A stretch of 64,000 nt of DNA from Modestobacter italicus (GCF_000306785.1 NC_017955.1:1240001-1304000), one strand, 5' to 3'. Counted from the first letter of the stretch, positions 9,242-18,146 are shown. Program-made: numbers and translations. The notes: a model not told the origin generated them from the sequence alone.

Positions 9242-10267
9242 TCAGTTCAGCTCGGGCGCCCGGTGGGCCTTGACGACGACGAGCACGTCGCCGCTCTGCA
9301 GGGTGCCGATCAGCGGGTCGTCGAAGCGCAGGTGGCGGCCGCCGCGCTCGACCGACAGCACGACGTCGCGCAGCTGCCGGGCACCCAGGCCGACCTCCGA
9401 GGGGGTGACCGTGCGCTGCTGCAGGTCCAGGCCCCGGCCGGCGGTCAGCAGGTCCTCCACGACGTGGACGACGCCGGGCTGGTCGGGGGAGAGCCCCAGC
9501 AGCCGCCCGGAGGTGGCCGAGGTGGTGATCACCGAGTCGGCGCCGGACTGGCGGAGCAGGCTGGCGTTCTCCTCCTCGCGGACGCTGGCGGTGATCGGCA
9601 CGCTGGGGTTCAGCTGCCGCACGGTGAGCACGATGAGCACCGCGGCGTCGTCGCGGTTGGCGGCCACGACGACGGCGCGGGCCTTCTCCACCGACGTCCG
9701 GCGCAGCACCTCCATCCGGCCGGCGTCGCCGAGCACGCCGGTGAGCCCGGCGGAGGTCGCCTCCTCGATCGCCCGGGGATCGGGATCGACCACCACGATG
9801 TGCGCGGCGTCGGTGCCGGTGCTCAGCAGTGCCCGGATGGCGCTGCGGCCCTTGGTGCCGTAACCGCACACGACGACGTGCTGGCGCACGCGAGACCTCC
9901 AGCGTCGGACCCGGAACTCCTCCCGCGAGCGCGCGGTGAGCGCCTCGAGGGTGGTGCCGATGAGGATGAGCAGGAACGCGATCCGCATGGGCGTGATCAC
10001 GAGGATGTTGACCAGCCGGGCGCCCGGGGTGACCGGGGTGATGTCGCCGTAGCCGGTCGTGGAGAGCGTGACGGTGGCGTAGTAGGTGGCGTCCAGGACG
10101 CTGATCTCGCCGCCGTTGTTGTCCCGGTACCCGTCCCGGTCGAGGTAGACGATCAGCACGGTCAGCACCAGCACGACCGAGGCGATGACCACCCGCCGCC
10201 AGACCTGGCGGGCGGGGGACTCCTCGGAGTGGGCGAGGTGCACCCCGCTGTGGTCGTCGCTCAGCAT
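9242..10267 (-). CDS. two-TM potassium channel with RCK/TrkA domain
   Basis: 341 residues. Helix 1 spans about residues 26-42, the pore loop carries the K+ selectivity filter TTGYGD (70-75), and helix 2 is LVNILVITPMRIAFLLILIG. The cytoplasmic part has a TrkA-N Rossmann domain (VVVCGYGTKGRSAIRALLS, then VVVDPDP), expected to bind NAD(H) or nucleotides, and a C-terminal TrkA-C-like domain (about 270-335). The architecture is that of Kch/MthK-like gated potassium channels in the inner membrane. It is one of three unrelated K+ systems in this window, with kdp at 45 kb and kup at 58 kb. Confidence 0.92.
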   Translation of the reverse strand: MLSDDHSGVHLAHSEESPARQVWRRVVIASVVLVLTVLIVYLDRDGYRDNNGGEISVLDATYYATVTLSTTGYGDITPVTPGARLVNILVITPMRIAFLLILIGTTLEALTARSREEFRVRRWRSRVRQHVVVCGYGTKGRSAIRALLSTGTDAAHIVVVDPDPRAIEEATSAGLTGVLGDAGRMEVLRRTSVEKARAVVVAANRDDAAVLIVLTVRQLNPSVPITASVREEENASLLRQSGADSVITTSATSGRLLGLSPDQPGVVHVVEDLLTAGRGLDLQQRTVTPSEVGLGARQLRDVVLSVERGGRHLRFDDPLIGTLQSGDVLVVVKAHRAPELN

Positions 10268-10324
10268 CCCGGCCCCGCTCCCGTCACCGGCGCGACACTA
10301 GCGAGCGCCGGGCCCCGGGTGCGG

Positions 10325-11104
10325 TCACCGCGCGCGGACCAGCAGCGGCTGGGCCACCTCGCCGAGGGTGCCGCCGGGGTCGGACAGCACCCCGGAGCAC
10401 AGCCCCAGCCCGTCCTCGGCCAGCTGCGTGCGGCAGTCCAGGTGCACCCACTCGCCGACCGGTTCGCGCAGCAGCGTGGTCGCCATCCCCGGCGGGATGG
10501 ACAGCCAGCGGTCCAGCGGCAGCTCGGCCGACAGCCCGTTGGCCGCGTCGGCGGCGACCAGCGTCCGCGCCAGCGGGGTGATCGGCTGGCCGGCCACCAG
10601 CGGGAGGCGCACCCGGGTCCACACCGCCGCCGGCCCGGGGGAGTCGGCGGTGCCGGCGGTGTACCGCCAGTCCAGCGCCCGCCCGTAACCCCAGTCGGCC
10701 AGGTGCGGCAGGAACACCGAGTCCCGGTCGGGCAGCGGCGGCGGGAGGACGGCGGGCGTGCGGGCCGGCGGGGTGGGGCCGGTGGCCAGGTACCAGACCC
10801 GGGCCACGGCGACGGCGCGCCCGTCTACGGTCATCCGCGCCTCGGTGAGCGAGATCCGCCGTCCCGGCCGGAGCACCTGGACCTCCACGGTCAGCTCCCG
10901 GCGCGGGATGGCGCCGAGGAAGTCCACCGACACCCGGGCGGCCCGCTGGCCGGGCTCCGCGGTGGCGCCGGCCAGGTGCGCCAGCAGCGCCGACGGCGGG
11001 CCGCCGTGCTGGGACTGCGCGTCCCACGGGCTCTCGGTGGCCCGGGTCGGGGCGAACCTGCCTTCGCCCAGCGGCAGGTAGAAGGCCTCGGCGATCTCGG
11101 TCAC
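10325..11104 (-). CDS. TesB-like acyl-CoA thioesterase family protein
   Basis: 259 residues from GTG 11104. Its start overlaps the stop of the upstream MarR gene (GTGA at 11101-11104), so translation of the two is coupled. The N-terminal hotdog repeat begins near W27 with HGGPPSALLAHLAG and continues with RVSVDFLGAIPRRELTVEV; the second repeat follows at about 140-255 (LDWRYTAG, ending LGEVAQPLLVRAR). This is the double-hotdog layout of TesB/4HBT_3 proteins that hydrolyse medium- to long-chain acyl-CoAs. Coupling to a MarR regulator suggests induction by a lipophilic or acyl-CoA ligand; that is inference. Confidence 0.8.
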   Translation of the reverse strand: MTEIAEAFYLPLGEGRFAPTRATESPWDAQSQHGGPPSALLAHLAGATAEPGQRAARVSVDFLGAIPRRELTVEVQVLRPGRRISLTEARMTVDGRAVAVARVWYLATGPTPPARTPAVLPPPLPDRDSVFLPHLADWGYGRALDWRYTAGTADSPGPAAVWTRVRLPLVAGQPITPLARTLVAADAANGLSAELPLDRWLSIPPGMATTLLREPVGEWVHLDCRTQLAEDGLGLCSGVLSDPGGTLGEVAQPLLVRAR

Positions 11105-11604
11105 GGCGTCCTCCTCGGTCGGTCGGTGGTGTCCACGGCGGCCAGCACGCGCTCGAGCAGGGCGTGCAGCGTGCCGGCCTCCTCCGCGGTGAGCCCCATC
11201 GCCTCGGGGCGGCCGAGCTCGGCGAGCACCGGACCGGCGGCGGCCAGCGCCTGCCGTCCGGCCGGGGTCAGCCGGACGTCGATGCGCTGACCGCGCCGCG
11301 CGCCGGACGGCCGCTCGACCCACCCGGCGTCGGCCAGGCCGTGCAGCAGGCTGCTCATGCTCTGCGGCGTCATCGCCAGCCGCCGGGCCAGTTCGGCCGA
11401 GGTCAGCGCGGGTTCGCGGGCGAGGTGCACCAGCACGGAGAAGGTGTGCGGCCGCAGCCCGACGGCGGCCAGCCGGCGGGCGAAGGCGGCGTTCATCGCC
11501 GCACCGGCCCGGGCCAGCGTGTAGGCGGGGATGCCCTCGGGTCCGGCCGCGACCCAGCCGGGCACCGCCGGCTCGGGGTCGCATCCACCCGCTGGTCGCT
11601 CCAC
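11101..11604 (-). CDS. MarR family transcriptional regulator
   Basis: 167 residues. The winged helix-turn-helix is at about residues 55-120: LTSAELARRLAMTPQSMSSLLHGL forms the HTH and RRGQRIDVRLTPAGRQAL the wing. MarR dimers usually repress themselves and a divergent exporter until a small aromatic or lipophilic ligand binds. That is the geometry here: an MMPL exporter starts at 11670 on the other strand and a perfect inverted repeat lies between them at 11630-11651. The gene is translationally coupled to the downstream thioesterase. Confidence 0.9.
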   Translation of the reverse strand: MERPAGGCDPEPAVPGWVAAGPEGIPAYTLARAGAAMNAAFARRLAAVGLRPHTFSVLVHLAREPALTSAELARRLAMTPQSMSSLLHGLADAGWVERPSGARRGQRIDVRLTPAGRQALAAAGPVLAELGRPEAMGLTAEEAGTLHALLERVLAAVDTTDRPRRTP

Positions 11605-11629
11605 GAAGGGACACCGTAGGTTGTTCCAC

Positions 11630-11651
11630 GAGCATCAGTCTCCTGATGCTC
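11630..11651. promoter_or_regulatory. candidate MarR operator between marR-like gene and MMPL exporter
   Basis: GAGCATCAG at 11630-11638 and its exact complement CTGATGCTC at 11643-11651 are separated by TCTC. The repeat is 26 bp upstream of the marR-like ATG and 18 bp upstream of the preferred exporter ATG (11670), so a bound dimer could repress both genes. An in-frame ATG at 11646 falls inside the repeat, which is one reason to prefer 11670. Confidence 0.72.
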
Positions 11652-11669
11652 GCTCGCGAGGGGGAGACG

Positions 11670-13745
11670 ATGGGCCGGCTGACCGACTGGGTGCTCGCGC
11701 ACCGACGCCTGGTGGTGCTGGCCTGGCTGGCCGTGGCGCTCACCGGCGGGGCGCTCGCCCCGACGACGATCGACCGGCTCGGCTTCGACTTCTCCACCCC
11801 GGGGCAGCCCGCCTACGAGGCGAACGAGGCGATCACCGGCCAGTTCGGCAACGGCGGGGCCAACGACCCGCTGCTGGTCACCGTCGCCCTGCCCGAGGGC
11901 AGCACCGTCGAGGGGGCCCGGCCGGAGCTGACCGCCGCGTTCGACCGGCTCCGCCAGCCGGGCTGGCGGGTGGCCACGCCGTTCGACGGGACGCCGGGTA
12001 CCGAGGCGCTCGGCGCGGGCGAGGACCGCAGCGCCGTGGCACTGGTCTGGCCGCCGGCGGTCGAGGGCCCGGCGCCCTACGCCGCCGCGCTGCCCCAGCT
12101 GGAGGGCGCGCTGTCCGGCGTCACCGTGGCCGGGGTGGCCCCGGTGGTCACCGGGACGACGGTGCTCGCCGAGGGCGGCGGCGACGAGCGGCCGATCATC
12201 GTCGAGATCGCCTTCGGCGCCGGCGGGGCGGTGATCGTCCTGGTGCTGGTGTTCGGCTCGCTGCTCGCGCTGGTGCCGCTGCTGGTCGCCGCCGTCGCGA
12301 TCACCACCACGTTCCTGCTGGTGCTCGGGCTCACCGCGCTCACCGACGTCAGCTTCATCGTGCAGTACCTGGTCGGGCTGATCGGGCTGGGCGTGGCGAT
12401 CGACTACTCGCTGCTGGTGGTGATGCGCTGGCGGGAGGAGCGCGCCGCGGGCGCCGACGACCGCACCGCCGTCCGGACGGCGATGACCACGGCCGGCCGC
12501 GCGGTGGTGTTCAGCGGCGTCACGGTCGCCGTCTCGCTGCTGTCGCTGGTGGTGCTGCCGCTGCCGTTCCTGCGCACGGTCGGGTTCGGCGGGCTGCTCA
12601 TCCCGCTGGTCAGCGTGCTGGTCGCGCTCACCCTGCTGCCGGTGGTGCTGTTCTCGGCCGGCCGCCGGCTGGAGTGGCCGCGGCGCCGGCCGCCGAGCGC
12701 GGAGAGCCGCACCTGGCACCGGATCGGGTCGACCGTCGTCCGGCACCGCTGGGTCTCCGCGCTGCTGGCCACCGTCGTGCTGCTGGTGCTCGCCCTGCCG
12801 GTGCTCGGCATCCGGCTGGGCAGCCCGGAGGTGTCGGCCACCGCCACCGGGTCGACCCCGGCCGCGGCCGCGTTCCGGCAGCTCACCGCCGACGGGCTGC
12901 CCGCCGGGGTGGCCCGCCCGGTCGAGGTGCTCACCGCCGACCGGGAGGGTGCGGTGCAGGAGCTCTCCGAGGTCGACGGCGTCGCCGGCGTGCTGGCGCC
13001 GGCGGGGGAGACCTGGGAGACCGGCGGCACCGGCCTGGTCGACGTCGTGCTCGCCGACGACCCGTCGTCCACCGCCGGCCGGGACGCGCTGACCGCCGTC
13101 CGCGACGCCGCCGCCGGCCTGGACGGCGCCCGGGTGGGCGGCACCGCGGCCGGGGACGCCGACTCGGTGCGGGCGATCTACGGCAACGCCTGGTGGGTGC
13201 TGCCGCTGGTCTGCCTGATCACCTTCGCGCTGCTGGCCCGGGCACTGCACTCGGTCTGGCTGCCGGTCAAGGCGCTGCTGCTCAACGTCCTCTCGATCGC
13301 CGCCGCCTACGGCATCACGGTGTGGATCTGGCAGCAGGGGCACCTGACCGAGGCGCTGTTCGGCGCGACGGCGACCGGCACGATCACCTTCTGGGTGCCG
13401 GTCGCGGCCTTCTCGTTCCTGTTCGGGCTGTCGATGGACTACGAGGTGTTCATCCTCAGCCGGATCCGCGAGGGCCACGACGCGGGGATGGGCACCGACG
13501 CGGCCACCGTGCACGGCGTGGCGTACACCGGCCGGCTGGTCACCTCGGCGGCGCTGATCCTCTTCCTCGCCTTCGTCGCGCTGTCGACGGTGCCGGTGGT
13601 CGACGTGAAGATCTTCGCCACCACCCTGGCCATCGGCATCCTGCTGGACGCCACCGTGGTGCGCGGGGTGCTCACCCCCGCGCTGGTGGCGGCGTTGGGC
13701 CGGGTCAACTGGTGGTGGCCCGCCCGGCTCGCTCGCGGGCGCTGA
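11670..13745 (+). CDS. MMPL family RND-type exporter
   Basis: 691 residues from ATG 11670, with GAGGGGGAG just upstream as ribosome-binding site. Helix 1 is VVLAWLAVALTGGALA. Two five-helix bundles carry LIGLGVAIDYSLLVVMRWREE and FLFGLSMDYEVFILSRIREG, with the proton-relay Asp-Tyr pairs intact. The extracytoplasmic loops are shorter than in mycobacterial lipid exporters, which fits small-molecule or drug export. It is divergent from a MarR regulator with a shared inverted-repeat operator, so ligand-inducible efflux is the natural reading. Its 3' end overlaps the convergent acyl-CoA ligase gene by 41 bp (13705-13745). Confidence 0.9.
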   Translation: MGRLTDWVLAHRRLVVLAWLAVALTGGALAPTTIDRLGFDFSTPGQPAYEANEAITGQFGNGGANDPLLVTVALPEGSTVEGARPELTAAFDRLRQPGWRVATPFDGTPGTEALGAGEDRSAVALVWPPAVEGPAPYAAALPQLEGALSGVTVAGVAPVVTGTTVLAEGGGDERPIIVEIAFGAGGAVIVLVLVFGSLLALVPLLVAAVAITTTFLLVLGLTALTDVSFIVQYLVGLIGLGVAIDYSLLVVMRWREERAAGADDRTAVRTAMTTAGRAVVFSGVTVAVSLLSLVVLPLPFLRTVGFGGLLIPLVSVLVALTLLPVVLFSAGRRLEWPRRRPPSAESRTWHRIGSTVVRHRWVSALLATVVLLVLALPVLGIRLGSPEVSATATGSTPAAAAFRQLTADGLPAGVARPVEVLTADREGAVQELSEVDGVAGVLAPAGETWETGGTGLVDVVLADDPSSTAGRDALTAVRDAAAGLDGARVGGTAAGDADSVRAIYGNAWWVLPLVCLITFALLARALHSVWLPVKALLLNVLSIAAAYGITVWIWQQGHLTEALFGATATGTITFWVPVAAFSFLFGLSMDYEVFILSRIREGHDAGMGTDAATVHGVAYTGRLVTSAALILFLAFVALSTVPVVDVKIFATTLAIGILLDATVVRGVLTPALVAALGRVNWWWPARLARGR

Positions 13746-15450
13746 GCTCGCGCTTGAGCACCTTGCCGGCCGGGGACACCGGCAGCGCGTCGACGAAGAC
13801 GACGTCGCGCAGCCGCTTGTACGGGGTCACCTGGTCGTTGATCGCGGCCAGCACGCTGTCCGCGGTCAGCGCGGCACCGGCGTCGTCACCCCGGCGCACG
13901 ACGTAGGCCACCGGCAGCTCGCCGGCCTCCGGGTCGGGGCGGCCGACGACCGCGGCGGCAGCGACGCCCGGCAGGGCGAACAGCAGCTCCTCCAGCTCGC
14001 GGGGGAACACGTTGTAGCCCTTGTAGAGCAGCATGTCCTTGGTCCGGTCGACGATCGACAGGAAGCCGTCGGCGTCCAGCACCCCGACGTCGCCGCTGTG
14101 GAACCAGCCGTCGGCGTCGATCGCCTCCGCGGTCGCGTCCGGCCGGCCGGCGTAGCCGCGCATCACCTGCGGGCCGCGGATGCACACCTCGCCGCGCTCG
14201 CCCACCGGCAGCGGGTCGCCGCCGCCGAGCGGCCGGATGCTGATCTCGGTGTCCGGCAGCGGGACGCCGACCGTGCCGGCCTTGCGCAGGCCGCTGGTGT
14301 GCGAGGGGTTGCCGGTGGCCTGCATCGTCACCTCGGTCAGGCCGTACCCCTCGGCGATCACCACGCCGGGCACCAGCGCCCGCATCCGCTCGATCAGCGG
14401 CACCGGCAGCGGGGCCGCGCCGCTGGAGAAGCTGCGCACGCTGGACAGGTCGGCGTCGGCGATGCCGGGCACCTGCAGCAGCGCGACGAACACCGGCGGG
14501 GCGCCGCCGATGCCGGTCACCCGGTACCGGACGGCGTCCTCGACGTAGCGCACCGGGTCGAAGCGGTCGTGCACGACGACGGTGGAGCCGGCCATGACCT
14601 GGCCGTTGAGGTAGCCGATGACGCCCATGGCGTGGAACCACGGGGTCAGGTTGATCAGCCGCGCGGTGCCCAGCCGGGTCGGGTGCTCCGCCTCGCTGCC
14701 CACCTGGTCCAGCGTCACGTCGCCCTCGGCGTCGAGCGCCGGCACCGAGCCGCTGCTGAAGCACGCCGACTGCAGCACGTTGGTGACCACCGCCCGGTGC
14801 GGCAGCTCGACGCCCTTGCTCACCCCGGTGGTGCCGCCGGTGTAGGCCAGGTGCGCCAGGTCGGTGACCGGGTCGAGCGCGGCGTCGCGGTGCGCGTCGG
14901 CCGGGTCGGCGAGCAGCAGGTCGCCCAGGGACACCTCGCCGGGGAGGCCGGCCAGCTCCACCGGCGCCTGCGGGTCGGGCACCTGCTGCGGCCCGGTGAC
15001 GACGACGGTCCGCACGCCGGTGCCCTCCAGCGCGGCCCGCACCACCGGCAGCACCGGCTCCCAGGTGACCAGCGCGCGGGCGCCGGTGTCGGCGAGCTGG
15101 TGCGCCAGCCCGGCCGGTGGCAGCAGCGGGTTGGTGGGGGAGAAGACCGCGCCGGCCAGCAGGACGCCGTAGTAGACCGCCGGGTACTGCAGGCAGTTGG
15201 GCAGGTGCACCGCGACGACGTCGCCCCGGCCGACGCCCCGCTCGGCGAGCCCGGCGGCGACCGCGTGCGCGCGGCGGCCCAGCTCGGTGAAGGACAGCTC
15301 CACGTCGTGGTGCACGAACGCCGTCCGGTCGCCCCAGCGGCGCACCGCGGCCCGCAGCACCGAGCCGACCGGCACCGGCGGGTAGTGCAGCGAGCGGGGG
15401 AGCCCGGGCGGCCAGCTCGTCGGTGCCGTCGTCTGCTCTGTCGCGGTCAT
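13705..15450 (-). CDS. long-chain fatty acyl-CoA synthetase / AMP-dependent ligase
   Basis: 581 residues. All adenylation-enzyme cores are present: the phosphate-binding loop YTGGTTGVSKGV (about 210-221), AEGYGLTEVTMQ (A5), GWFHSGDVGVLDADGF (A7), DRTKDMLLYKGYNVFPRELEE (A8, hinge) and the C-terminal lysine motif SPAGKVLKREL (A10). It activates a carboxylic acid with ATP and joins it to CoA. The FadD-like layout and the neighbouring patatin lipase and enoyl-CoA hydratase suggest a fatty-acid or aromatic-acid degradation role, but the acyl chain is not predictable. It is divergent from the patatin gene across 92 bp. Confidence 0.9.
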   Translation of the reverse strand: MTATEQTTAPTSWPPGLPRSLHYPPVPVGSVLRAAVRRWGDRTAFVHHDVELSFTELGRRAHAVAAGLAERGVGRGDVVAVHLPNCLQYPAVYYGVLLAGAVFSPTNPLLPPAGLAHQLADTGARALVTWEPVLPVVRAALEGTGVRTVVVTGPQQVPDPQAPVELAGLPGEVSLGDLLLADPADAHRDAALDPVTDLAHLAYTGGTTGVSKGVELPHRAVVTNVLQSACFSSGSVPALDAEGDVTLDQVGSEAEHPTRLGTARLINLTPWFHAMGVIGYLNGQVMAGSTVVVHDRFDPVRYVEDAVRYRVTGIGGAPPVFVALLQVPGIADADLSSVRSFSSGAAPLPVPLIERMRALVPGVVIAEGYGLTEVTMQATGNPSHTSGLRKAGTVGVPLPDTEISIRPLGGGDPLPVGERGEVCIRGPQVMRGYAGRPDATAEAIDADGWFHSGDVGVLDADGFLSIVDRTKDMLLYKGYNVFPRELEELLFALPGVAAAAVVGRPDPEAGELPVAYVVRRGDDAGAALTADSVLAAINDQVTPYKRLRDVVFVDALPVSPAGKVLKRELSARERAGRATTS

Positions 15451-15542
15451 CGGTGCCCCTCGATCCGGCGTCGTCGTCGGCCCTCAGAGTGGCCCACGTC
15501 ACCCCCTGCGTCGACACCGACCCCGTGCGTCAGGATGGCGCG

Positions 15543-16394
15543 ATGAGCGAGCAGCGCACGGCCCTGGTCCTGGGTGGCGGCGGCATCACCGGCATCGCCT
15601 GGGAGATCGGCGTCCTGGCCGGGCTGGCCGAGGCCGGGGTCGACCTGGGCACCGCCGACCTGGTGGTCGGCACCTCGGCCGGCTCGGTCGTCGGCGCCCA
15701 GCTGCGCAGCGGGGTGGACCTGCCCGCGCTCTACGAGCGGCAGGTCGAGCCGGCCGGCGCCGAGCGGGTGGCCCGGCTCGGCCGCAGCACCCTCGCCCGG
15801 TACGGCGTGGCGATGCTGCTGGCCCGCCGCGACGACGCCGCCTTCCGCCGCCGGGTCGGCGCGGTCGCCCGCTCCGCCGCCGACAGCGGGCGCACGCCGA
15901 CCGAGGCCGAGCGCCGGGACGCGATCGCCTCCCGGCTGCCGGACCCGGGGTGGCCGGACCGGCCGCTGGTGGTCACCGCGGTCGACGCCGAGAGCGGGGA
16001 GTTCACCACCTTCACCCGGGAGTCCGGCGTGGAGCTGGTGGCCGCGGTCGGTGCCAGCTGCGCCGTCCCCGGCGTGTACCCACCGGTCACCATCGCCGGG
16101 CGCCGCTACATGGACGGCGGGATGCGGTCCCCGGCCAACGCCGACCTGGCCGCCGCCTACGACCGGATCGTGGTGATCGCGCCGCTGCCGCGCGGGGTCG
16201 GCCCGCTGACCAGCGTCGACGCGCAGGTGACCGGGCTGGTCAGCCGGGTGGCGGTGGTCAGCCCGGACCAGGCCAGCCTGTCCGCGATCGGGAAGAACGT
16301 GCTGGACCCGGCGGCGCGCGAGCCCTCCGCCCGGGCCGGCCGGGCCCAGGCGGCCGCCGTGACCGCCCGGGTCGCCGAGGTCTGGCAGGGCTGA
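15543..16394 (+). CDS. patatin-like phospholipase/acylhydrolase
   Basis: 283 residues from ATG 15543. It shows the glycine-rich oxyanion loop LVLGGGGITGIAWEIG (about 8-23), the nucleophile elbow VVGTSAGSVVG (GxSxG, Ser near residue 44) and the catalytic dyad Asp in YMDGGMRSPAN (DGG, near 184). These are the three hallmarks of bacterial patatins, which cleave acyl esters of phospholipids or other lipids. There is no signal peptide, so it acts in the cytoplasm or at the inner membrane face. It is followed by a strong hairpin before the enoyl-CoA hydratase and divergent from the acyl-CoA ligase, consistent with a lipid-turnover neighbourhood. Confidence 0.9.
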   Translation: MSEQRTALVLGGGGITGIAWEIGVLAGLAEAGVDLGTADLVVGTSAGSVVGAQLRSGVDLPALYERQVEPAGAERVARLGRSTLARYGVAMLLARRDDAAFRRRVGAVARSAADSGRTPTEAERRDAIASRLPDPGWPDRPLVVTAVDAESGEFTTFTRESGVELVAAVGASCAVPGVYPPVTIAGRRYMDGGMRSPANADLAAAYDRIVVIAPLPRGVGPLTSVDAQVTGLVSRVAVVSPDQASLSAIGKNVLDPAAREPSARAGRAQAAAVTARVAEVWQG

Positions 16395-16396
16395 GC

Positions 16397-16434
16397 GGAG
16401 TGCCAGGGCGCGGAAGGTGATGCCCTGGCACTCC
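16397..16434. terminator. 13-bp inverted repeat after patatin gene
   Basis: GGAGTGCCAGGGC (16397-16409) and its exact complement (16422-16434) enclose a 12-nt loop. It starts 3 bp after the patatin stop and ends 20 bp before the next start, so it probably ends or attenuates the upstream transcript. The outer part (GAGTG-CAG) resembles the palindromes at 17230 and 18199. Confidence 0.65.
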
Positions 16435-16454
16435 ACACGAGGAGAGGACGGGCG

Positions 16455-17219
16455 ATGACAGGACCGGTGCTGACCGAGGTGGCCGACGGGGTCGGGGTGC
16501 TGACCCTCAACCGGCCGGAGGCGAAGAACGCCGTCGACCTGGCGACCACCGAGGCGCTGGCCGCCGCGCTGGACGAGTTCGACGCGCGCGACGACGTCGC
16601 CGTCCTGGTGCTCACCGGCGCCGGGGGCACGTTCTGCGCCGGGATGGACCTCAAGGCCTTCGCCCGCGGCGAGCGGCCGCGGATCGAGGGCCGCGGGTTC
16701 GCCGGGCTCACCGAGGCGCCGCCGGCCAAGCCGCTGATCGCCGCCGTCGAGGGCTGGGCGCTGGCCGGCGGCTGCGAGCTGGCGCTGTCCGCCGACCTGG
16801 TCGTCGCCGCCCGGGACGCCCGGTTCGGCATCCCGGAGGTCAAGCGCGGCCTGTTCGCCGCCGGCGGCGGGGTGCTACGGCTGGCCAAGGCGCTGCCCTA
16901 CCAGCGCGCGATGGAGATGGCGCTCACCGGCGACCCGCTGCCGGCCGAGGAGGCGCACCGGTTCGGCCTGGTCAACGTGCTCACCGAGCCCGGCGGCGCG
17001 CTGGCCGGCGCCCGGGAGCTGGCCGCCCGGATCACCGTGAACGGGCCGCTGGCGGTGCGGGCCAGCAAGCAGCTCGTCGCCGGGTCGGTCGGCTGGACCG
17101 ACCGCGCGGCCCTCGACGCGCAGCAGGAGCTCGCCGACCGCGTCTTCGCCTCCGCCGACGCCCTCGAGGGTGCCCGGGCCTTCGCCGAGAAGCGCGCCCC
17201 GGTCTGGCGCGGCGTCTGA
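16455..17219 (+). CDS. crotonase-family enoyl-CoA hydratase
   Basis: 254 residues, preceded by GAGGAGAGGACGGGCG. Crotonase features in order: NRPEAKNAVDL (N-terminal oxyanion-hole helix), GAGGTFCAGMDLKAF (about 58-72, the first CoA-binding/oxyanion segment), EGWALAGGCELALSADLVVA (second segment, with Glu at the E144 position of rat hydratase) and FGIPEVKRGLFAAGGG (Glu at the E164 position). Both catalytic glutamates are present, so trans-2-enoyl-CoA hydration in beta-oxidation is plausible. With the ligase and patatin nearby it suggests acyl degradation; the exact substrate is open. Confidence 0.9.
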   Translation: MTGPVLTEVADGVGVLTLNRPEAKNAVDLATTEALAAALDEFDARDDVAVLVLTGAGGTFCAGMDLKAFARGERPRIEGRGFAGLTEAPPAKPLIAAVEGWALAGGCELALSADLVVAARDARFGIPEVKRGLFAAGGGVLRLAKALPYQRAMEMALTGDPLPAEEAHRFGLVNVLTEPGGALAGARELAARITVNGPLAVRASKQLVAGSVGWTDRAALDAQQELADRVFASADALEGARAFAEKRAPVWRGV

Positions 17220-17229
17220 CCTCCGCCGA

Positions 17230-17280
17230 GTGGCAGCTCAGCGTGGTGCCCGGCGCCCGGCGACCACGCTGAGCTGTCAC
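17230..17280. repeat. palindrome family A, copy 1 (convergent terminator position)
   Basis: Left arm 17230-17247 (GTGGCAGCTCAGCGTGGT) pairs with 17263-17280 with one G-T wobble around a 15-nt loop. It lies between the stop codons of two convergent genes and overlaps the last bases of the DUF559 gene. The same 18-bp arm recurs at 18199-18261 on the other side of that gene. Confidence 0.78.
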
Positions 17281-18146
17281 CCGGCGAGCGCGGCGGCGAT
17301 CCGGGCGAGCAGTCCGGCCGGCGCGCGCAGGTCGGCGGCGGTCACGAAGAGCACCCGCCAGCCGGCTGCCTGCAGCGCCTCGATCCGCCGGCGGTCCTCC
17401 GGGATGCGCGTGGTGTGCCAGGCGCCCTCGTACTCGAGCGCCACCCGCCGCTCCGGCCAGGCGAAGTCCAGCCGGGCGACGAACCGCCCGTCCCGCCGGA
17501 CCCGGTGCTGGGCCACCGGGCGCGGCAGGGCCGATCGGTGCAGCAGCAGCCGCAGCCGGGTCTCCTGGGGTGACGCGGCCAGCCCGTCGGCGAGGGCGGC
17601 GGCCTGTCGCGCGCGGCGGCAGCCGCGCCCGGTGAGCTCGGCCGCCTCCATCCGCAGCGTGGTCAGCGTGCTCAGCTTGGCCGCCACGAAGCGGTCCAGA
17701 AGGACGACGCCGTCGTCGAGGGGGAGCCGGGCGGCCAGCTCGACCGCCGTCGTCCCGGGTGCGGTGGCCCGCACGCCGTCGACGGGCCGGACGCAGCGAT
17801 CGGGCAGTGCCCGTCGACGCACCACCAGTCCGGGCGCCGCACCTCGCGGGGTCCCGGGGGCGACGGTCACCTCCACGTCGTCGGCCGGGCCGGCCAGGTC
17901 GTCGAGCCCCCAGAGCACGGCCGCGCTGCCCCCGGAGACCACCGCGTGCGGCAGCAGCAGCCGGGCCGCGGCGCGGGTGCGCAGCGCGTGCGTGACCTCG
18001 AGGCGCGAATCGGCGTAGACGTCGGGGAACAGCCGCTCCCAGCCGGGGCCGCGCAGCTGGTTCGCGGTCAGCCAGCCCCGGCGGACGGCGGTGCTGCCGC
18101 GGAACACCCGGCCGCAGAGCTGCTCGGGACGACGGACCGGGGGCAC
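17277..18146 (-). CDS. AbiEi-like / DUF559 domain protein
   Basis: 289 residues from GTG 18146. The N-terminal half (RRGWLTANQLRGPGWERLFPDVYADS, then THALRTRAAARLLLPHAVVSGGSAAVLWGL) matches the AbiEi-type antitoxin N-domain and its nuclease-fold continuation. The C-terminal 90 residues (RFVARLDFAWPERRVALEYEG, then AWHTT, RIEALQAAGWRVLFVTAADL) match DUF559, a Vsr/PD-(D/E)xK-like endonuclease fold with the D and E-x-E acidic positions visible. Such orphan proteins are abundant in actinobacteria, usually without an AbiEii toxin, and none is present here. The gene is bracketed by two copies of palindrome A, which could mark it as a transferable unit. Function unknown. Confidence 0.78.
   Translation of the reverse strand: MPPVRRPEQLCGRVFRGSTAVRRGWLTANQLRGPGWERLFPDVYADSRLEVTHALRTRAAARLLLPHAVVSGGSAAVLWGLDDLAGPADDVEVTVAPGTPRGAAPGLVVRRRALPDRCVRPVDGVRATAPGTTAVELAARLPLDDGVVLLDRFVAAKLSTLTTLRMEAAELTGRGCRRARQAAALADGLAASPQETRLRLLLHRSALPRPVAQHRVRRDGRFVARLDFAWPERRVALEYEGAWHTTRIPEDRRRIEALQAAGWRVLFVTAADLRAPAGLLARIAAALAG

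Noticed and set aside
13705..13745. Frameshift or annotation error at the MMPL/acyl-CoA ligase junction
   Set aside because: Both C-termini are intact; the 41-bp convergent overlap is genuine and common in compact GC-rich genomes.
17277..18146. Complete AbiE type IV toxin-antitoxin system
   Set aside because: No AbiEii-like nucleotidyltransferase toxin is adjacent on either strand; the gene is an orphan AbiEi/DUF559 protein.
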